NCBI GenBank assembly: GCA_900323505.1
Contig: OOIN01000010.1
Location: forward strand, 496,001 to 560,000
Direction: 5' to 3'
Length of the DNA stretch: 64,000 nucleotides
Source: Ustilago trichophora
Taxonomy: Eukaryota; Basidiomycota; Ustilaginomycetes; Ustilaginales; Ustilaginaceae
The notes beneath the pieces are model-generated. The model was not told the DNA's origin. It saw only the letters and a list, made by a program, of their open reading frames with translations, and did no database searches. Within the stretch, counting starts at the first letter, position 1. The number at the start of each line of letters is the position of its first letter. Of the stretch, positions 9,608 to 18,571 are shown one piece after another. The position numbers were made by a program, and so were the translations under genes.

Positions 9608-10960
9608 ATGGTCGATGAGTCAAAAGGAAAAGGCAAAGCTGCCGCTCAACGCGATGATGACAACGCCGGCACAAACCAACCAACTTCTTCCTCCTCCTCG
9701 GGAAATGCCGCCAGCACCGCTGCACAGACGCTAGCTTCTGCCCTACGCACCACCATGGCATCTTCTCAGCTTGGATCGCTGATGGCCAGCGCTTCGGGTG
9801 GTAAAGCCGATTTTGTTGGTACTGCTGCTGGTGGTGGTGGGCCAGGGGGAGAGTTGAGGGATTGGTTGGTTCAAGACTTGCGTTCTTCTCCTGCCAGTTC
9901 AGATGCAACTTGGGCTGCTGGGAATGTGGGCGGGAAGAGGATGTTTCGCTCAGCTGAACAGAGCGGTGTAGAGGCTCAACAGCGGGATCAGAAGCTGTTT
10001 GACGATTTCCAGCAGGGTCTAAGTCTCAACTCCACATCAGGGGCTGAGTTTGCACCAACATCACAGACAGCGTTGGTACAGGGTGACAACAACGCAAGTT
10101 TCAACAGTGCATGGGAATCTAGTGTACAAGGAAGCAGAGCGAGCAGATGGGAAGCAACAGGCTTAGATCCAGCCATCGCACAACCAATACACTCTTATTC
10201 TCAGCTCGATAGCCCTCTCCACGCCTCTGTACGCTCTGATTATCACCACCAACCAGCCATTGCTCGTCCATCCGCCCCCGCCAATGCAGCACCCTTAGCT
10301 CAAACTCAAGACATCTTTGCCCTACTTGACGAAGAAGGACAAACCTCCGCTCCCACAACCGTTGCCCCGATGAGCGTCGCATCGACCTCCACCACCCGTC
10401 TTCCCGGGGATTTGGGTCCAAATCAAGACCTTTCCCATGAAGTCCTATCAAAGTTCGACCCAATTTACCGCCGTCCCTCGCCGACAAACTCGGGTTTCAG
10501 CCGAGAGCAAGCCACTCTCCACCTTCAGCTTGCAGAAGCACAAGCTTCGGAACAGGGCCGACAGGAATTGGCCGTACCCAGGCCAGATAATCCGGCGCTA
10601 GAAGAAGGCGTATATGCCCGCACAGCCGAAGACGCACTCAGGAGTATATTTGATGGTAGAGAGGAGTCGAATGAGGTAAAAGAGGAAAAGGAGCGGTTGC
10701 AGGGGGATAGGGGTAAGGAAGTGGTGAGGAAGATCACGAGATGGTTTGCGGGAAGTAGCTATATTCAGGATGTGTATGGATTACCGCCGTTGTTGAGGGA
10801 GACCATCGAGGTGGTGGAAAAAGATGGTGCGGATGAGGAGAAGAGGGAGAAGGCGATTCGAAGGTTGGAAAGTCTGTGGGGTCATTTGAGCAATACCAAT
10901 CCCCAGTCTCACTCTCAGGGTTCGGATTGGGTCGATGGTTGGTTGCGGACCAACACCTGA
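9608..10960 (+). CDS. Hypothetical protein, 450 aa, family not recognised
   Basis: An intronless gene starting at MVDESKGKGK. Residues 1 to about 330 are low complexity (Ser, Ala, Gln, Gly) with scattered short Trp-containing motifs (LRDWLVQDL, NSAWESSV, SRWEATGLDP) and an acidic QDIFALLDEEGQ. From about 335 to the end the protein is more ordered and probably helical: REQATLHLQLAEAQASE, then AEDALRSIFDGREESNEVKE, then VVRKITRWFAGSSYIQDVYG, ending in SDWVDGWLRTNT. There is no signal peptide, membrane segment or known catalytic motif. The Trp motifs recall ligands of peroxisomal or adaptor proteins, but I cannot assign a family. It converges on the PLA2-PPTase gene, with only 67 bp between the stop codons. 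It is considered real because of the long open frame and the ordered C-terminal block. Confidence 0.6.
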   Translation: MVDESKGKGKAAAQRDDDNAGTNQPTSSSSSGNAASTAAQTLASALRTTMASSQLGSLMASASGGKADFVGTAAGGGGPGGELRDWLVQDLRSSPASSDATWAAGNVGGKRMFRSAEQSGVEAQQRDQKLFDDFQQGLSLNSTSGAEFAPTSQTALVQGDNNASFNSAWESSVQGSRASRWEATGLDPAIAQPIHSYSQLDSPLHASVRSDYHHQPAIARPSAPANAAPLAQTQDIFALLDEEGQTSAPTTVAPMSVASTSTTRLPGDLGPNQDLSHEVLSKFDPIYRRPSPTNSGFSREQATLHLQLAEAQASEQGRQELAVPRPDNPALEEGVYARTAEDALRSIFDGREESNEVKEEKERLQGDRGKEVVRKITRWFAGSSYIQDVYGLPPLLRETIEVVEKDGADEEKREKAIRRLESLWGHLSNTNPQSHSQGSDWVDGWLRTNT

Positions 10961-11027
10961 TTCACACCCAGTTCGATCTCGCACTTGGCATATCTTTAAA
11001 GCATTCACCATCTTTCTACACAATACA

Positions 11028-14000
11028 TCATGAAGCTGTAGATTCTACAGCGTCGATTGCAAGCCGAGCAGCTTTTTTCTCAAAGTAAACCTTGCGCATG
11101 ACCTGCTTGATCATTTGCAAAGCGTACAGTTCCAAGTTGGCCTCTGATGTGGTTAGTAGCGACTTGACCTGTGCAGGGGTCCAAACGAGGTTGTACGAGT
11201 TGCTGAAGGCTGCTTTGCTCGGATCGTAGTCTGGATTTGTTGGGTTGGGAAGCAGGGGGCAGTAGATCAGGTAGAATGTTGTGCCGTTTTCTTTTCTAGT
11301 CCCTTTCAACACGCGGGCGTATTGCGAGATGAACCTCTTCTCCAACTCCCTCGCCAAAGGTGAGGAAGAAGGTGGGAGGCTAGCGGGTGTAGGTTGGGTG
11401 AAGAGATGCGTGCAGTCCTCGAGGGTAATGTGGCAGTCATCGGCAAAATTGTGAATCCTTCGCATGGCTGAGCCGGCTTGAACGTCGGATGAGGCATCAA
11501 AGGTGATGATGATTTCTGCGTTGCGTTGGGGTCGTGCGAGAACGTGCGTGGGGAGATTGTTGGACATCCCAGCGTCCATCAGTCTAATGCGACCTGCTGA
11601 TTCCCAGGAGCTGTCGAAGGAGCTATCTTCTTTTCGCTTCGCTGCCGTTGTGAGGGGATGCGAAGACGCCGCCGATGAAGATGGTGTAGATTTGCCGAGT
11701 TGTAGCAGGGTACCGTCTTCGAGAGCACCTGACTGTGGGGGGAGGGTGACACTGAGATCACCCCAATCGGGAGCCTTGCTGGGGGCTATTGAATCTCGGG
11801 GAGAAATAGAAGCTTCTTCTGCCAGCACGTTCGCGACCACATAGTCTCCATCATGAGACAAGCTCAAGTGTAACTTTGGCAACTTGTCAACGCCAGGATG
11901 CTTCGTTTTCCACTCATCCGAGAATGCCAACTCTGGTTTTTTGGTGCGGAATCCTTGAGCCTCGAGTTGTGAGAGATCCACACCGTCGATGGGGCCAACG
12001 TTGGAGGTTGATCCAGGCTTGTGCATGCAAAGATCTTTCCAGGAGACCAAATATTTTGGGTATAATGCTTTGTACGCTGCTTCTTTGGCGCTCCATCGAT
12101 TGGCAAGGTATGATTGCAGCTGTGTCACGTCATCAGCAGCAGGAAGCGATTGTGCAAGTAGGTCGTATTCGCGCCGTTCAGAGTTGCTGAGGATGCGCTT
12201 TGCTAGCTTGTCGAGACCTGCCCGTTCAGTGATGCATGGCTCTGATGGGCTCGAATTCGTGTGACTGGGCAAAGAGGTTCTGGCCCGCCTCTGCACCAGG
12301 TGAAGCAAGCGCGGCAAGTGCAAAATGTCGACGCCGATCCCCAAGATGTTGGTCTTGCTCTTGTCGTCGCTGTCAATCTTCCGTACAGGGCTGACATTGA
12401 GCCCGTAGAAAGGATTCGGCTCGTCACCTGCACGAATAGGATTACCCCACCTGCGCTCCCACCGCTTCATGCGAACAAAGTTGTTGAGAAAGTGAAGGAT
12501 GCGCGACATTGCCGTGCCCTTTGGCAGGGAAGCCAAAAGAGCCGAGATGTATCCAGTCAATGGGCCTGCAGGAGCGCTCGTGCACTGTCCCAGCAGAAGT
12601 GAAAGCGACTCTTCTGGTCTGCGATCGAGCGAGTGACCCGAGACGAAAGGGCGACCCCATGCCCATGTAGGGATGTAACCTTGCACATCAGCGCTTCCAA
12701 CTTCGAGTGGTGTCGCTTCAAACCATTGGAAGTAGCCTTTGGCCGCGGGAAGCGCGAAGACGTCGGTTCTATCGTCGACACCTGTTGCTGCAGAATCAGG
12801 GGCTGCATCGACGCTTGATAAAGTCTGAGGTGGAGCTGTAGAACCGCTCCTGTAGGTGAGTGCTTTTGACGCGGCCGACTGATGCTGGGTTAAAGCACGC
12901 TTGGGAGGTTGGCCTTTGCTGAGGGATGAATCTGTGTGAGGGCGCACACCTGGCGCGTCCTGAGGCGCTACACGGACAGCAGTGAAGATGGGCAGAGGTT
13001 CAGCGCCCGAGCTGACGCCAGATCGAGACCATACTTTGGAGAATTGAAAGCTGGCTCTGCTGAGCCTTGCTCGTGGCTCCCTCGACAAGAATTGATATGT
13101 CGTAGTCAAGGTGGCGTAAAGATCCATGATTCCAAGCCCAACAATGCCGGCTTGAGCCTTACGAATCAATGGCCCCAAGAGAAAGTATACCCCGCGACTA
13201 CTCCTGGCGACAGTGTCGAGAGCGTGCACACTCATGGGATGGGCGAGCTCGCTAGCAACCTCTAGGTAGTGTCGCACCAGTTTGTCGGCATCTTGATAGG
13301 CGATTGTGTAGTAGGCCGCCAGAGTCCAACAGCTTCCGCTGACCCCACCAGCCCATGCGATATTGTCCCACAAATTTGATCGCTTGGCGGCAGCAATGAA
13401 TCCAGCGAAGCCGTACATGGCCCGATAGCCTCCTCCTGAGCCGCCCAATGCTACTAGAGGAACATCGCGGGGATCCACGTGTTCATTCGTTGGAAGGTCC
13501 AGAAAGTCCTTCAAGCGATCTGTGCCATTAGATGACAGTCGCTCCTGCCTCTTGCGGAGAAATTGGACCTCCTGGGGATGCAGCGAGGGAGATCGTCGCA
13601 CGGTGGCATCCCAGTCTACCTCGGGGTAGGCCTTGCGATCGGAGATGTCAGCGCGAAGGAGCTGCTTGACGTGCGCCAAGTCTCTGGCTCTTTGTGACCA
13701 TCGATTCAAGAGTCTGCGGACTGAAGAGCCCTGAGCTGCTGCTCCGAGAACATCGCTAGAGATGACGACCTCGCTAGGAGGAGGAGGAGGAGGAGGAGGA
13801 AGCGGTTGGCCAGCTTGATTTGATGATGCAGTGCTTGAGCTCGGAAACCAGACTGACTCTTCCACCGGTACGATACGTGGACCTAAGCGTGTCCGAATAA
13901 GCCTGTACTTGTTGAGCTGAAGTGTTTGACCAAGCTGCGGGATGCGAGAAGATACCGGTGCGGCCTGAAAGAGGGTGACAAGCGCACAGAGGCAGTAGAC

Positions 14001-14051
14001 CTTGACGTAGAGATAGGTCGGGCTCTGCCGTAACGAGGTCAAGATGGGCAT
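11028..14051 (-). CDS. Cytosolic phospholipase A2 with an AcpS-type 4'-phosphopantetheinyl transferase nested inside its catalytic domain
   Basis: One uninterrupted frame of 1007 codons from the ATG at 14051; upstream codons stay open but have no ATG. The first 63 residues hold basic residues and no acidic one, and include a hydrophobic stretch (about 13-29), so the leader looks mitochondrial. PLA2 part 1 has LGGSGGGYRAMYGF (S205, R210, oxyanion/Arg), AGGVSGSCW with nucleophile S238, then YIPTWAWGR and NPFYGL (546-551). Residues about 568-742 form a complete AcpS-type PPTase: ILGIGVDI (D575), ILSNSERREYDLL, NRWSAKEAAYKAL (K656, E657) and LHLSLSHDGDYVVANV (H733). After a Ser-rich linker, PLA2 part 2 resumes with RIRLMDAGMSNNLP (dyad D826) and IIITFDASSD. 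Key residues of both enzymes are present. Predicted activities are phospholipid acyl hydrolysis and transfer of phosphopantetheine from CoA to an acyl carrier protein. Confidence 0.88.
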   Translation of the reverse strand: MPILTSLRQSPTYLYVKVYCLCALVTLFQAAPVSSRIPQLGQTLQLNKYRLIRTRLGPRIVPVEESVWFPSSSTASSNQAGQPLPPPPPPPPSEVVISSDVLGAAAQGSSVRRLLNRWSQRARDLAHVKQLLRADISDRKAYPEVDWDATVRRSPSLHPQEVQFLRKRQERLSSNGTDRLKDFLDLPTNEHVDPRDVPLVALGGSGGGYRAMYGFAGFIAAAKRSNLWDNIAWAGGVSGSCWTLAAYYTIAYQDADKLVRHYLEVASELAHPMSVHALDTVARSSRGVYFLLGPLIRKAQAGIVGLGIMDLYATLTTTYQFLSREPRARLSRASFQFSKVWSRSGVSSGAEPLPIFTAVRVAPQDAPGVRPHTDSSLSKGQPPKRALTQHQSAASKALTYRSGSTAPPQTLSSVDAAPDSAATGVDDRTDVFALPAAKGYFQWFEATPLEVGSADVQGYIPTWAWGRPFVSGHSLDRRPEESLSLLLGQCTSAPAGPLTGYISALLASLPKGTAMSRILHFLNNFVRMKRWERRWGNPIRAGDEPNPFYGLNVSPVRKIDSDDKSKTNILGIGVDILHLPRLLHLVQRRARTSLPSHTNSSPSEPCITERAGLDKLAKRILSNSERREYDLLAQSLPAADDVTQLQSYLANRWSAKEAAYKALYPKYLVSWKDLCMHKPGSTSNVGPIDGVDLSQLEAQGFRTKKPELAFSDEWKTKHPGVDKLPKLHLSLSHDGDYVVANVLAEEASISPRDSIAPSKAPDWGDLSVTLPPQSGALEDGTLLQLGKSTPSSSAASSHPLTTAAKRKEDSSFDSSWESAGRIRLMDAGMSNNLPTHVLARPQRNAEIIITFDASSDVQAGSAMRRIHNFADDCHITLEDCTHLFTQPTPASLPPSSSPLARELEKRFISQYARVLKGTRKENGTTFYLIYCPLLPNPTNPDYDPSKAAFSNSYNLVWTPAQVKSLLTTSEANLELYALQMIKQVMRKVYFEKKAARLAIDAVESTAS

Positions 14052-14416
14052 CACCGCATCTGTGGTCGCATGTTCGCGGTCCTTGGCCAAGGAAGGATGT
14101 CGTGGCAGTGAAGATGGTGGTTGACGAAGGAGAGAACCTTTTGGTCAGAAGAAGAAGAGCGTAACCGAGCGTGGTTGAACGTGTCCCACGTTTCATGCAG
14201 GAAGGGCAAAAGTGTCACATCCGCGGATCAGCCGAAGCTCCACTTTTGCGTACTTTCTCGAAACGCGGAAATTCTCGGTTACGGCGCATAGTTGAAGTTG
14301 TTTGGGTGACTGGGAGCATCCTGCCTTCTCGCTTCGTATCACCGTCATACCTACGATCAACTCATTCTTCACTGAAGACGAAACACACAGCTCAGCTACA
14401 AGCTGATCGAAACGCA
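14052..14416. promoter_or_regulatory. Shared divergent promoter, PLA2-PPTase (-) / COX16-ERV1 (+)
   Basis: 365 bp between the two start codons, so both 5' leaders and promoters must fit here. A short minus-strand frame from an ATG at 14196 begins MKRGTRSTTLGYALLL. It is out of frame with the PLA2 gene but looks like a presequence, so an unannotated upstream exon cannot be excluded. Confidence 0.6.
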
Positions 14417-15549
14417 ATGCCTACGTTCGAATCCAAGCCGTTGCGCAAGTCCAATTCCGTGCTGGCGAGGCTTGCTCCGCAAGTTCGACGCAGGCCTCTG
14501 CTCTTCTTCGGGCTTCCCTTCTTGGCCACCATCGTTGGTGCCAGTTTCGGATTGGCCAACCTCACGCAAACGCGATATGACTACAATGCCACCAAGGTGC
14601 AGACCATCTCGAAGGAGGAGGAACTGCGAATGAAGAAGGATCGTAAGAAGATCGACATTCGTGAGGAGTACTTTGTAAGTATCCGTACCCTACTACTATG
14701 CTTTGCTCCTTGTCTGCTGGAGCTGCTACTGACGTTTATTACCCCTTGAAATGTGCTATTCGCTCTGTACAGAAATTGCAATCAAAGGAGGACGAGCTGG
14801 ATGACTGGGAGCCGAAGCGAATCGAGCGTCCTGACGGTGTCGCGGAATGGGGTGTTGCCCCTACGGCATACAAGTCGATTCAAACCCAGGGCCTCTCCGG
14901 ACAAGATGCCGAGCAAGAAAAGAGCAAGGGATTTACCGTCGACAATGTTCGTACATCACGTCAGCAGCCTCAAGTAGTGCTTGGCCCAGACGGCAAACCG
15001 TGCCGTGCTTGCAACTCGAAGCTGGCTTTTGCTGCGGCCATGAAGGGAACAAGGATGCCACCTGCGACTACCAACTCCAAAGATAGCTCTTCGAGCAAGT
15101 CCGCAACAACAGCAGCGGGTGCGGCAACAGCAGCGGCAATCGCCACAGTCCCAACTACCAGCCGGGAATGCCCACCAGACGGAGAGGAGCTTGGCCGCTC
15201 AGCATGGACACTGTTGCACTCCGCCGCAGCCTATTTCCCGGAAGATCCATCGGCACAACAGCAAACTTCAATGCTTGCGCTATTCCGTGCCCTTCCGCAC
15301 ATCTATCCGTGCCACTCGTGTGCGGAAGCACTCGGCGAAGAGTATAAGCGTGAGGAGAAGGAAGGTGGATGGGAAGACCGTAAATTGAAGCTAACTGACG
15401 CCGTGCGTTCGGGACCGTCATTGCGAAAGTGGCTCTGCGGTATTCACAACGAGGTGAATCAGAGGTTGGGGAAGCCAACTTTCCCGTGCACTGAGGCCAA
15501 ACTGAACGAAAGATGGCTCGACGGGCCTGCTGATGGCAGCTGCGACTGA
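14417..15549 (+). CDS. COX16-ERV1 fusion: cytochrome c oxidase assembly factor joined to the FAD-linked sulfhydryl oxidase
   Basis: Exon 1 is 14417-14674 and exon 2 is 14773-15549, with a 98-bp GTAAGT..ACAG intron in phase 0; the product has 344 residues. Residues 1 to about 113 are Cox16: a basic N-terminus, a membrane helix at about 28-47 (LLFFGLPFLATIVGASFGL), then TRYDYNATKVQTISKEEELR, REEYFKLQ and DDWEPKRIERP. After a 40-residue linker the C-terminal part is Erv1/ALR: shuttle pair C163/C166 in DGKPCRACNSK, GRSAWTLLHSAAAYFPEDPS, the redox-active pair C266/C269 in YPCHSC, then WLCGIHNEVN (C308), KPTFPC (C325) and ERWLDG. Yeast Cox16 is an inner-membrane protein with its C-terminus in the intermembrane space, where Erv1 works with Mia40, so the topology is compatible. 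No internal ATG lies between the Cox16 part and the CxxC pair. Confidence 0.88.
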
Positions 15550-16430
15550 GCTTTGCAGCATGGCCGGCTGAACAGCGTGTCTTCTACACTATGCATCTAG
15601 CATCACACCACTTCTTCATGTATACTCTCTCTATCTCATCATGTACTTTTACTCATTGAACAAGCTGCATTGTATCGCAGCATGCAATGCGATTGATACT
15701 GCACTGTACTCTGTCCATTGAGCTCGGTTTTGAGTAGAATTTGTGGACAAAGGCTCAGTTGATTGCAAGTGCATCGGGGGAGCTTGCTTATCGGGCTCTC
15801 CGATGCGAAACTGTTGCCTCGGTCCAATTTCACGCGCTGAAAATGCGATCCGACAGAGTGTCTGTGATTGGTCGCTCAAGAGTGACGCGAGGCTGCAGCA
15901 AACGCATACAGTACATACACGCACAACCAAGCCCAACCGGCAGCGCATTCTCCAATCAGCCGGTGAGCAGAGCAGACTTTTCTGTACCTCTGTAGTGACA
16001 CAGACTACTGCGCACTCTCATTGCACAACGTATACACTTGGCCAAGTGCAGGAGTGTTGCTTCTATCGAGCTGATTTGACGTGGGCTCGACACTGAAGAA
16101 AGCAGAGCGGACAAGATCGGAAATAGTCTGAGAGGTGCAAAGAAGAGAAGGAAAGAGCGGGGAATGAGTGAGATTCGGGTGAATCACTTTTGAAAAAAAG
16201 AGCGTGGCTTTCAAAGGGAGGAAAAGAGGGAGAGAGAGAGAGTCAAATCAGGCGAGGAAATTGGAAGAATTCGGCTAATCACGCCGGGCCTGAGCGTTTT
16301 GTCTCTGCAAGACGGAGAAGCAAACACGGAGAGAAATGAGGAGGAGAGGGAGAATTGACCGATTTCAAAACGGCAAAGGCGATTCAACAGCGACAGAGAA
16401 AGAGAGAGAATGAGAGGTGAAAGCGGGGAA

Positions 16431-16444
16431 GTACTGTACAGTAC
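16431..16444. promoter_or_regulatory. Perfect 14-bp palindrome GTACTGTACAGTAC
   Basis: The longest and only perfect 14-bp copy of a short palindromic element found repeatedly in the noncoding DNA of this window. A related copy (TGTACTGTACTGTA) follows at 16475-16488. It lies about 350 bp upstream of the carrier start codon. Function is unknown; a dimeric transcription factor site is one possibility. Confidence 0.5.
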
Positions 16445-16560
16445 TTGGCGATGACAGCAAATTTATTCAAGTTATGTACTGTACTGTAGCTTGCTTTTGC
16501 CCGGCAAATCTGGTCGAGCTCGTTTCCGGGGTTGATGGACGAGACCAGCCCGGTCGCTTT

Positions 16561-16584
16561 GGTCGGTCGGTCGGTCGGTCGGTC
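16561..16584 (+). repeat. (GGTC)6 microsatellite
   Basis: Six exact GGTC units about 200 bp upstream of the carrier start codon. Confidence 0.9.
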
Positions 16585-16785
16585 ATCAATTTGATTTGCT
16601 CTTCTCCTTTCCTCTCTTCCACTCTCTCCACCTTCAACTCGATTCATCATCATCACTTGCATCCATCCTTCAACGCAGGTGTCACGGTCATTGACGAACT
16701 TATCGCAAGCTACTCTCAAATTTGATTCGGATCCAATTATCATCAACCTTCGCCCATCTCATCCACACAGCATAATATAGTCAAG

Positions 16786-17948
16786 ATGGCCGACGATCAG
16801 ACTTCCGCAGCGATCAAGGACGAGGAGTTCGAGCAGAAGAAGCAGGCCACCTCCTCGGTCAAGTCATTCCTCTCCGGTGGTTTCGGTGGTGTATGCTCCG
16901 TTCTGGTCGGACACCCCTTCGATCTTACCAAGACTCGTCTTCAAACCGCTGCTGACGGCAAATATACGGGCGGTCTCGATGTAGTCCGGAAAACGATCAA
17001 GGCAGACGGTATCAAGGGGTAAGTTGGGACCTCAAAATCGCCTTTCTGCAGAGCTATTTGCAGCAGAACAGTGTGATGTAAACATGATTCGTTTAGCAAG
17101 ATGTTGGTTGACAGTAAACTGACTCTTTATGTTGCTTCTTTGCACATCTGAAAACAGAATGTACCGCGGTATGGGCCCACCCTTGATCGGTGTTACACCC
17201 ATCTTTGCGCTCTCCTTCTGGTCGTACGACATGGGCAAGAAGCTCGTCTACGCAATGACACCAAGCCGAACAGACCCCAAGCTCTCGATTCCCGAACTTG
17301 CCTTTGCCGGTTTCTTCAGTGCCATCCCCACTACCCTCGTCGCTGGCCCAGCGGAACGCGTCAAGGTTCTTCTCCAACTCCAGGGTCAAGCGGGTGCCAC
17401 CGGTCCCACCTACAATGGCCCCGTTGACGTCGTTCGTCAGCTGTACAAGGAAGGTGGACTCAAGTCGATCTTCCGTGGTACCGGTGCCACCCTTGCTCGT
17501 GACGGTCCCGGAAGTGCGGCCTACTTCTGCGCATACGAGGCTTCAAAGCGCATGTTGACACCCGCAGGACAGGACCCTCAGCAGCTCAACTTCCTCAACG
17601 TTCTCACCGCAGGTGGTCTCGCAGGTATGGCCATGTGGGCTCTTGCTATCCCTCCCGATGTCATCAAGTCGCGTTACCAGGGCGCTCCCCACGGCACTTA
17701 CACCGGCTTCCTGGACTGTGCCCGTCAGACGGTCGCAAAGGACGGCATGAAGGCTCTCTTCAAGGGTTTCGGTCCCGCTATGGCTCGTGCTTTCCCTGCC
17801 AACGCTGCCACTTTCGTAAGTCACTCTTGCAAATCACATCGCGAAAGCTGGGTCGATACGATTACTGACTTTTCTACAATTGTCTTTTTGAACGCACAAA
17901 CAGCTCGGTGTCGAAGTCTCACTCCAGGCTATGAACAAGCTGTTCTAA
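16786..17948 (+). CDS. CRC1: Mitochondrial carnitine/acylcarnitine carrier (Crc1-like)
   Basis: Exons are 16786-17018, 17158-17815 and 17904-17948. The introns are GT..AG (139 and 88 bp) and the product has 311 residues. It has the three-repeat layout of the mitochondrial carrier family, with signature PxDxxK/R boxes [22 protein letters not shown] and [11 protein letters not shown], each at the end of an odd-numbered helix. The [12 protein letters not shown] and [13 protein letters not shown] contexts and the ending [14 protein letters not shown] fit the carnitine/acylcarnitine subfamily. This carrier exchanges acylcarnitines for carnitine across the inner membrane for beta-oxidation of fatty acids, including those exported from peroxisomes in fungi. 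The last exon codes for only 14 residues. Substrate assignment is by family resemblance; the carrier fold itself is certain. Confidence 0.88.
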
Positions 17949-18571
17949 GTCGAACGCAGCCACGCACATACGTTCAGTTAAGAAGGTCTGCCAAAGATCA
18001 TTTTCACGTGTTCATACCAACGCTCCCTTTCCGGTTTCCAAACCTAGACGAAATTTATGCCCAGATAGACCTGATTTCTTTGAACAGAAGCGCGCGTTTC
18101 ACGGCTGCTACGGGCCTCAGCATGGCACTGTGAAGCCTGTTGCAGCCTTGATGATCGATCTGAACAAGTGTATCCGACGATAAGATTTGGCATTTTGGAG
18201 AGCTTTGATTGCGTGCGATTCTCGCCAATCTCGCATTCCTCATTCGTCGAGAAAAAGACGCGTGCCAAGAATCCGTGTTGCCAGCCTTGAGAGAGCGAGC
18301 GTGTGTGGTGTGTGTGTCTGTGTTTGTGTTGCTTCGCAATTTTCAAAAAAAAAGAAAAGGAAAAAAAGGTCGGAGAAAAGTGTGCATACTCTGTACTCCG
18401 CATACAGAGTATTGCACCCTGTTTTGCCGCCCAATTCAACTTTCACCATCTTTGCCCACCGTTGCTTCTTTCTTTTCATCCCCTATTACCACCAACCACA
18501 CTACTGTCACCTCTGACCACCATCATAATCTATCGTGGATATAGGTTCGCACAGGTCCAGACGTCGAGAAA
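17949..18571. other. Spacer, carrier 3' UTR and LCHN-like promoter
   Basis: No gene seen. It contains an imperfect hairpin at 18386-18412, a purine run near 18350-18370 and a pyrimidine-rich leader before 18572. Confidence 0.5.
18386..18412. repeat. Inverted repeat, 10-bp arms (ATACTCTGTA / TACAGAGTAT)
   Basis: Perfect 10-bp arms at 18386-18395 and 18403-18412 around a 7-base loop, about 160 bp upstream of the LCHN-like start. It could be a hairpin in the leader or a two-fold binding site. The arm core is related to the palindromic element found elsewhere in the window. Confidence 0.6.

Larger units (their letters stand above)
15550..16785. other. Gene-free spacer, COX16-ERV1 3' side and carrier promoter
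   Basis: About 1.2 kb without a credible gene. It contains four copies of the ACTGTAC/TACAGTA element family (15703, 15907, 16431-16444, 16475-16488), a GA-rich stretch at about 16190-16420 and a GGTC tetranucleotide array at 16561-16584. The last 200 bp are pyrimidine-rich, as expected for the leader of the carrier gene. Confidence 0.55.

Noticed and set aside
11028..14051. Possibility that the PLA2-PPTase arrangement is two separate neighbouring genes
   Set aside because: The frame is continuous, PLA2 halves flank the PPTase on both sides and share one active site, and there is no stop codon or start signal at the junctions.
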